Shown here: in pieces, positions 58,707 to 64,000 of the stretch
Layout of the letters: each line of letters opens with the position of its first letter
Numbering within the stretch: position 1 is the stretch's first letter
Origin: Telluribacter roseus
GTDB taxonomy: Bacteria; Bacteroidota; Bacteroidia; Cytophagales; Spirosomataceae
Assembly: GCF_017355915.2 (NCBI RefSeq)
Contig: NZ_JAFEUV020000002.1
Span: forward strand, 620,001-684,000
Direction: 5' to 3'
Length of the DNA: 64,000 bases
The notes under the pieces: model-generated
What the model was told of the DNA's origin: nothing
What the model saw: the letters and a program-made list of their open reading frames with translations, nothing else
Databases searched by the model: none
Translations under genes and position numbers: made by a program

Positions 58707-61139
58707 ATGATCAAAAACTACTTCAAAATAGCCTTCAGAAACCTGTCCCGGCACCGGGGATTTACAGTCCTCAATGTACTGGGGCTGAGTGTAGGCGTGG
58801 CGGCTTCGCTCCTGCTGTTTATGGTGGTGCGGTACGAGCTGAGCTTTGACAAATTCCATACCGACCACGACCGGATCTATCGGGTTGTGCGGAAGCAGGT
58901 GTACCCCAGTGGGCAGGAAGACCTTTCGCCAGGGAATCCGCTGCCGGTAGTGGCTGCTCTGAAAGCGGATATACCCCAATTTGAAAAAGTAGTACCCGTG
59001 TTTGGTACCTTCGATCCGCAGGTGACCGTACTGGGCAGCGATCCCAACTCGACGGATGTAAGCACCAAATTTATTGAAGATGATGAGGGCCTGCTGGTTG
59101 GACCGGAATTCTTTGGCCTGTTTAATTACAGCTGGCTGGTAGGTAACCCTAAAGTACTTGCCGAGCCCAATGTGGTGGTGCTTTCGCGGAAGTATGCCGA
59201 GAAGTACTTCAAGGACCATCAAAAAGCGGTGGGACAGTACCTGAAGATTAACAATATCACTACCATGCGCGTAGCCGGGGTACTGGAAGATGCTCCCGCC
59301 ACGACGGACTTCCCGCTCAACCTGGTCATCTCGTACGAGTCCAAGCGGGCCCGGCCGGATCTGTTTGGGTTTGGGCAGTTCGATAGCTGGGGAAGCACCA
59401 GCAGCAACGATCAGGTATATGTACTCCTGCCCAAAAACTTCACGGTAGCCACCGCGAATACCCTGCTCGAAAAATTCTCACGCAAGCACTATGATAAGCG
59501 AAAGGAGAACGATATCAAAACCCACCTCCTGAGCCCGCTGGCGGATGTACACCACGACGAGCGCCTTGATAACTACAAGGGTAAGGTGGTGCCCCTGCAG
59601 CGCATCCGGAATATAGCCATTGTGGGGGCATTGCTGCTGCTGATGGCCTGCATCAACTTCATCAATATCTACTCTGCACTGGCTGCCAAACGCGCCAAAG
59701 AAGTAGGGGTACGTAAAGTACTGGGAAGCCAGAAAAGTCAGCTGGTCGCGCAGTTTCTGACGGAGACCTTCCTGGTGGTAGCCTTCTCGATGTTTGTAGG
59801 TATTATGGCAGCGTATCTGGCTTTGCCGCTTCTTGAAAAAATATTCAGTGTACCGGCCGATGCTACCTTGTATTTCACTCCGGAGCTTGGCATGTACCTG
59901 GTAGGATTTTTAGTAGTCATCACCCTGCTTTCGGGCGTATATCCATCCCTGATCCTTTCCTCGTTTTCGCCCCTGGATATTTTTCGGAAGCGGATGCCCA
60001 AAAGCTGGATGGGCGGCCTATCGGTGCGCCAGAGTCTTATTGTCTTCCAGTTTGCCACGGCTCTGGTACTTATCATTGGTACGGTGATTAACCTGCGGCA
60101 AATGGAGTACCTCAGCAAGCTGGACCTGGGTTTTGTGAAGGAAGGCGTGTACAATTTTCCGGTAGATACGGAGTACCGCCAGCGGTACCAGTCGTTGCGC
60201 AACGAGCTGCTGCAGATACCGGATGTCGGTTCGGTGTCCTTTTCGTCCGATCAGCCTTCTTCGGGCAATAACTGGCAGAGCAACTTCTCCTTCACAAAAA
60301 CATCGGAGGACGAGGATTTCAGTGTTTCCATGAAAATGGCCGACGGCGATTACTTTACCACCTACGGTCTGCAGTTCCTGGCGGGTGGTCCCTACGCGGC
60401 CAGCGATACCCTGACAAAGTATGTAGTGAACGAAACGCTCCTTAAGAAGCTGGGTATCCAGGATCCCAATTCGGTCATTGGAAAAGAAATGCGGGTAGGT
60501 AGAGGGAAACCGGCCCCTATTGTGGGAGTAGTGAAGAATTTTCATACCCATTCGGCCAAGGAAGACATCGATCCGATTGTGATTACGACGAATGAACAAT
60601 TCTACTGGGCAGGCGGAGTTAAGATTCAGTCTCAGAACCTGCCTCAGACGGTAGAAAAGGTGAAAGCGGTCTATGAGCGGGTTTTTCCGGAAGTACCCTT
60701 CAACGGTACTTTTTATGAGGAAAGCATTGAAAACTACTACCAGGCCGAGCGGCAGATGGGACTGCTGTACCGCACCTTTGCGGGACTTACCGTATTCATC
60801 GCCTGCCTGGGTCTGTTTGGACTGGCCGCTTTTACCGCCGAGCAACGTACCAAAGAGATAGGTGTTCGCAAGGTACTAGGCGCTTCAGTGCCCAGCCTGG
60901 TGACGCTGCTATCCAATGATTTTCTGAAACTGGTGGTCATCGCCATTGTCATTGCCACGCCCGTAGCCTGGTACCTGATGCAGGCCTGGATGGAAGACTT
61001 CAAGTACCAGGTCGGTATCGAGTGGTGGGTGTTTGTAGTAGCAGCCCTGCTGGCCCTGACGGTAGCCTTCCTGACGGTCAGTTTTCAGGCAGTTAAGGCC
61101 GCCCTGGTTAATCCGGTGAAGTCTTTAAAAACGGAGTAA
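58707..61139 (+). CDS. FtsX/MacB-type ABC permease (permease 10)
   Basis: 810 residues. The third-helix region reads NFINIYSALAAKRAKEVGVRKVLGS (about 331) in place of NLATARS, and KEIGVRKVLGA is near 716. The first periplasmic domain has an acidic insert (PNSTDVSTKFIEDDEG) and the second ends GTFYEESIENYYQAERQMG. Tail AALVNPVKSLKTE, with V for M. Followed by a 390-base gap holding repeats, so this may be the end of a transcript begun at permease 8. Confidence 0.9.
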   Translation: MIKNYFKIAFRNLSRHRGFTVLNVLGLSVGVAASLLLFMVVRYELSFDKFHTDHDRIYRVVRKQVYPSGQEDLSPGNPLPVVAALKADIPQFEKVVPVFGTFDPQVTVLGSDPNSTDVSTKFIEDDEGLLVGPEFFGLFNYSWLVGNPKVLAEPNVVVLSRKYAEKYFKDHQKAVGQYLKINNITTMRVAGVLEDAPATTDFPLNLVISYESKRARPDLFGFGQFDSWGSTSSNDQVYVLLPKNFTVATANTLLEKFSRKHYDKRKENDIKTHLLSPLADVHHDERLDNYKGKVVPLQRIRNIAIVGALLLLMACINFINIYSALAAKRAKEVGVRKVLGSQKSQLVAQFLTETFLVVAFSMFVGIMAAYLALPLLEKIFSVPADATLYFTPELGMYLVGFLVVITLLSGVYPSLILSSFSPLDIFRKRMPKSWMGGLSVRQSLIVFQFATALVLIIGTVINLRQMEYLSKLDLGFVKEGVYNFPVDTEYRQRYQSLRNELLQIPDVGSVSFSSDQPSSGNNWQSNFSFTKTSEDEDFSVSMKMADGDYFTTYGLQFLAGGPYAASDTLTKYVVNETLLKKLGIQDPNSVIGKEMRVGRGKPAPIVGVVKNFHTHSAKEDIDPIVITTNEQFYWAGGVKIQSQNLPQTVEKVKAVYERVFPEVPFNGTFYEESIENYYQAERQMGLLYRTFAGLTVFIACLGLFGLAAFTAEQRTKEIGVRKVLGASVPSLVTLLSNDFLKLVVIAIVIATPVAWYLMQAWMEDFKYQVGIEWWVFVVAALLALTVAFLTVSFQAVKAALVNPVKSLKTE

Positions 61140-61169
61140 TGTAGAATGAAGAATTAGTAGTGTACGAAG

Positions 61170-61380
61170 GAGTTACCAGCCGTTCAAAGGCGGCCCCATA
61201 GGGGTCTAACCTTAGTAGCAGATTAGCGAATTGGAGAGATTTGAGCCCCGGTAGTCGGACGGCCGATGCCGGGCGACACCAAGCCTCTTATGTGCCGCTC
61301 CGCGCGGCGGCCGCCTACGGAGCTTGGTTTACCCTTGTAATGCTATTTCTACTAAAGTACCGCCCCGATGGGGCTGAAAT
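61170..61380. repeat. Dispersed intergenic repeat, second copy with inserts
   Basis: Contains GGCCCCATAGGGGTC, TTTGAGCCCCGG, GGGCGACACC, GCCGCTC, CTACGGAGC, TTTCTACTAAAGTACCGCCC and GATGGGGCTGA. Related to the element at 31006-31170. Two blocks look inserted relative to it: about 20 bases after AGCCCCG, and the 14-base GC insert at 61301-61314 that splits the GCTCC-TAC-GGAGC hairpin. Confidence 0.6.
61301..61314. repeat. 14-bp GC-rich insert, copy C (CGCGCGGCGGCCGC)
   Basis: Lies inside an otherwise clean GCTC-CTACGGAGC hairpin of the dispersed repeat; removing it restores the palindrome. Same core as copies A and B. Confidence 0.6.
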
Positions 61381-61449
61381 AAAATTGGTTCGTACACTTC
61401 TGATGAAGAACGTAAAAGATAGAATGAATAATGAAGGGAGTTGACTAAC

Positions 61450-61477
61450 GTAGAGACGCAAGATTTTGCGTCTCTAC
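61450..61477. repeat. GTAGAGACGC palindromic repeat, copy 2
   Basis: Arms GTAGAGACGCAA and TTGCGTCTCTAC with loop GATT. Differs from 28425-28452 only in the loop. It is followed by CTAAT/CTAAC blocks before the ATG of permease 11. Confidence 0.8.
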
Positions 61478-61529
61478 AAGCCACAAAAAGCTAATACCTA
61501 ATTCCTAACAGCTAACGCCTAGCCTAGCC

Positions 61530-63944
61530 ATGATCAAGAACTACTTCAAAATCGCGCTCAGAAACCTGATAAAGCACAAAGCATTCAGCTTTATCAACAT
61601 CATAGGCGTAGCCATCGGGCTGGCCTGTTTTCTGCTTCTGGCTTTGTACGTGAAGGACGAACTGAGTTACGACCGTCACCACCAGCACGCCGATCGGATC
61701 TACCGCCTGTCGCGGACCTTCCTGTCCAAGGATGGTACCGAGTCGCTCCGGCTGGGGCACGCCGCGCCTCCCTTCGGGCCGCTGGTCAAGCAGGACTTTC
61801 CCGAGGTGGAAGAGGTAGTACGGATGCTGGAGACGAGTTGGCTGATCCGGCATAATGATAAAGTCTTCAACGAAGAGAATGCCTTCATGGCGGAGGCTAA
61901 TGTGTTCAAGGTATTTAGCTTTAATGTACTGAATGGTAATCCGGATAAGGCGCTGGAGAATCCTTTCTCCATCATGTTCTCCCGGCCCATGGCGGAGAAG
62001 TACTTTGGCAATGAGAATCCGGTGGGTAAGACCGTCCGGCTGGACAGCCAGTTTGACTTTACCGTCACGGGCGTGTTTGAGCCGCTGCCCGCCCAGTCGC
62101 ACTTCCACCCCGACTTCCTGCTGTCGTTCTCGACCCTGAACGACGACCGGCTTTATGGAGCCGAAGGCCTTCGCACCAACTGGGGCAACAACTCTTTCTC
62201 GACCTTCCTGCTGCTGCCCGAGGGCTACGACCCGCAGAAGCTGGAGCGGGCCTTTCCGGCTTTTCAGGACCGGCACATTCCGCAGGACGGAGGCACCAAG
62301 GCTTCGTCGTACTCAGTACTGAATCTGATGAAGCTCACGGACATTCACCTGCGCTCCCACCTCGACTCCGAGATCGAGGCAAACGGCGATATACAGTACG
62401 TGTACCTGTTTTCGGCCATTGCCATCTTCATCCTGCTCATTGCCTGCATCAACTACATGAACCTGGCTACGGCCCGCTCGGCTTCGCGCGCCAAGGAGGT
62501 AGGGATGCGCAAAGTAGTAGGTGCTGTGCGTAATCAACTGGTAGGGCAGTTTCTGAGTGAGTCGGTGCTGCTGGTATCGGTGTCGGTACTGATTGCACTG
62601 GTACTGGTGGTGCTGTTCCTGCCGGTGCTGAATGAGTTTACGCAGAAGCAGTTGTCATTCGGCGTACTGCTCGACCCGCAGTTTCTGGCTATTATTCTCG
62701 CCATTACTCTTCTGACTGGCCTGGCCGCGGGTAGTTACCCCGCTTTCTTCCTGACGTCCTTCCAGCCTACCAGCGTATTGAAGGGCAAGATTGCCTCGGC
62801 CATGCGCAACGGTAAGCTGCGGCAGACGCTGGTCGTAGCGCAGTTCGCCATTGCGGTGGCGCTCATCATCAGTACCGTGGTGGTGTACAACCAGATGCGG
62901 TACATCCAGAACTACAAGCTGGGGTACTCCAAAGACCAGATGGTACTACTGCGCATGGTAGGAGATACCAGTACCAACTACGAAACCATCAAGCAGGAGC
63001 TGAAGCAGAACAGCGGCGTGGTGGAGGTAGGAAGTTCGTCGCGTATTCCGTCGGGGCGCCTGCTCGACTCGTACGGGGCACTGGTAATGAAAGGCGACTC
63101 CATGGCTCCGGCTGAGGTAGGTATCAAAGCCCTGACCGTTGACCATGATTTTATACCGGCCTATCAGATCGAGATGGCCGCGGGACGCAACTTTTCCCGC
63201 CAGCACACCACCGACGACTCTGCCGGTTTCATCCTGAATGAAACGGCGGTGAAAATGCTCGGTTGGAAAGATCCCCGCGAGGCTATCGGCAAAGGCTTCG
63301 GCTACGGCAATGACCGCGGACAGATCATCGGCGTTACCAAAGATTACCATTTCGAATCACTGCACCAGACGGTGGCGCCCATTGCCCTATTTCTGGAGCC
63401 CCGGCGACTCAACTGGATGTCCGTACACGTAGCAGGTGGTAACCTGCAGCAGGCCCTGGGGCATATTGAGGCTACTTGGAAGAAGCACTTCCCCGACCGG
63501 CCGTACAGCTACGAGTTTCTGGACCAGCGTTTTGGCCGTCTCTACGCCCGCGAGCAGACCCAGCAGGTACTCTTCGGGGTATTCGCTGGCATCGCCATCT
63601 TCATCTCCTGCCTTGGCCTGCTGGGACTGTCCATGTTTATGGCCGAGCAGCGTACCAAGGAGATTGGCGTCCGCAAGGTACTGGGTGCTTCGGTGGGCAA
63701 CCTGGTAGCCTTACTTTCCAAAGACTTCATGAAGCTGGTACTCATAGCGATAGTCATAGCCAGCCCCATTGCCTGGTACGCCATGGACCGCTGGCTGCAG
63801 GACTTTGCCTACCGCACCGACATCCAATGGTGGGTATTTGCGTTGGCGGGTATCGTAGCCATCCTTATTGCGCTCTTCACCATCAGCTTCCAGAGTATCA
63901 AAGCGGCGCTGATGAACCCCATAAAATCCTTACGAACCGAATAA
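61530..63944 (+). CDS. FtsX/MacB-type ABC permease (permease 11)
   Basis: 804 residues starting MIKNYFKIALRNLIKHKAF. Coupling motifs are KEVGMRKVVGA (about 322) and KEIGVRKVLGA (about 710). In the second half the usual LFGLAAF helix is LLGLSMFMAEQ. The tail is AALMNPIKSLRTE, with I for V. Thirteen bases separate its stop from the next ATG, so it is probably the lead gene of a small operon with that secreted product. No dyads precede it. Confidence 0.9.
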   Translation: MIKNYFKIALRNLIKHKAFSFINIIGVAIGLACFLLLALYVKDELSYDRHHQHADRIYRLSRTFLSKDGTESLRLGHAAPPFGPLVKQDFPEVEEVVRMLETSWLIRHNDKVFNEENAFMAEANVFKVFSFNVLNGNPDKALENPFSIMFSRPMAEKYFGNENPVGKTVRLDSQFDFTVTGVFEPLPAQSHFHPDFLLSFSTLNDDRLYGAEGLRTNWGNNSFSTFLLLPEGYDPQKLERAFPAFQDRHIPQDGGTKASSYSVLNLMKLTDIHLRSHLDSEIEANGDIQYVYLFSAIAIFILLIACINYMNLATARSASRAKEVGMRKVVGAVRNQLVGQFLSESVLLVSVSVLIALVLVVLFLPVLNEFTQKQLSFGVLLDPQFLAIILAITLLTGLAAGSYPAFFLTSFQPTSVLKGKIASAMRNGKLRQTLVVAQFAIAVALIISTVVVYNQMRYIQNYKLGYSKDQMVLLRMVGDTSTNYETIKQELKQNSGVVEVGSSSRIPSGRLLDSYGALVMKGDSMAPAEVGIKALTVDHDFIPAYQIEMAAGRNFSRQHTTDDSAGFILNETAVKMLGWKDPREAIGKGFGYGNDRGQIIGVTKDYHFESLHQTVAPIALFLEPRRLNWMSVHVAGGNLQQALGHIEATWKKHFPDRPYSYEFLDQRFGRLYAREQTQQVLFGVFAGIAIFISCLGLLGLSMFMAEQRTKEIGVRKVLGASVGNLVALLSKDFMKLVLIAIVIASPIAWYAMDRWLQDFAYRTDIQWWVFALAGIVAILIALFTISFQSIKAALMNPIKSLRTE

Positions 63945-63957
63945 ACAACCTAACGCT

Positions 63958-64000
63958 ATGAAAACTCTTGCAACCCTATTCCTATTGGCTATTAGCTTCA
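63958..64000 (+). CDS. Secreted protein, 5' end only (runs off window)
   Basis: ATG at 63958 followed by 13 codons of a signal peptide (MKTLATLFLLAISF) to the window edge. It starts 13 bases after permease 11 and is likely co-transcribed. Product unknown. Confidence 0.6.
   Translation, partial: MKTLATLFLLAISF

Noticed and set aside
22150-61477. Palindromic repeats as CRISPR
   Set aside because: Copies are isolated and far apart, with no regularly spaced spacers and no cas genes.

Overview
The window reads as one chromosomal stretch of a Bacteroidota genome, most likely order Cytophagales (Spirosoma/Dyadobacter-like relatives). The basis is the roughly 800-residue FtsX/MacB-type permeases beginning MIKNYFKIAWRNL, CarboxypepD_reg/plug/barrel outer-membrane proteins, LytTR regulators with membrane N-termini, a FISUMP-domain lipoprotein, M56/BlaI pairs and TAnnTTTG-type promoters. 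The taxon is inferred from protein families only. No tRNA, rRNA, CRISPR array, transposase or phage gene was recognised.

Layout. 1-10 kb is housekeeping and accessory genes: a YceI-like fragment, an SDR dehydrogenase, a TrpF-like protein, an MFS exporter, a FISUMP lipoprotein, a class D beta-lactamase with a phosphodiesterase, an amino-acid permease and two paralogous Cys-motif lipoproteins. At 9.0-11.8 kb lies an NtrC-type response regulator followed by its NtrY-like histidine kinase. Divergent from it (12.1-22.1 kb) is a MacAB-like system: periplasmic adaptor, an antisense four-helix-bundle gene, one ABC ATPase and three large permeases. 22.6-31 kb holds an outer-membrane barrel, two more permeases and a PIN-type toxin-antitoxin pair. 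31.3-33.9 kb is a small cluster around a ToxR-like membrane-anchored regulator. 34-39.7 kb contains two inverted copies of a three-gene module (beta-lactamase-fold lipoprotein, small outer-membrane barrel, LytTR regulator). 39.8-43 kb is an ECF sigma / HEAT-repeat anti-sigma / twin DUF4097 operon. 43.4-48.1 kb is a BlaI-M56 pair with an operator array and a second outer-membrane barrel. 48.5-64 kb is an unbroken run of six more permeases.

Main discovery. Eleven permeases share the window with a single ATPase and a single adaptor. Four transcription units (the adaptor at 12.1 kb and permeases at 25.3, 48.5 and 53.7 kb) carry the same upstream architecture: two 16-bp dyads (consensus TGTCCG-N4-CGGACA) spaced 20-21 bp centre to centre, then a -24/-12-like sigma-54 element. 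The distance from proximal dyad centre to the GG of the -24 is 63.5 bp in all three permease promoters and 74.5 bp, about one helical turn more, at the adaptor. The adaptor copy lies between it and the divergent NtrC-type regulator. The simplest reading is a sigma-54 enhancer regulon run by the local two-component system that controls a scattered fleet of permeases served by one ATPase. This is inferred from sequence pattern and is not demonstrated.

Secondary themes are mirror-image purine/pyrimidine tracts between tandem permease genes, several families of short dispersed palindromes, a 14-bp GC-rich insert recurring in intergenic DNA, and a marked excess of the tetranucleotide GTAC.
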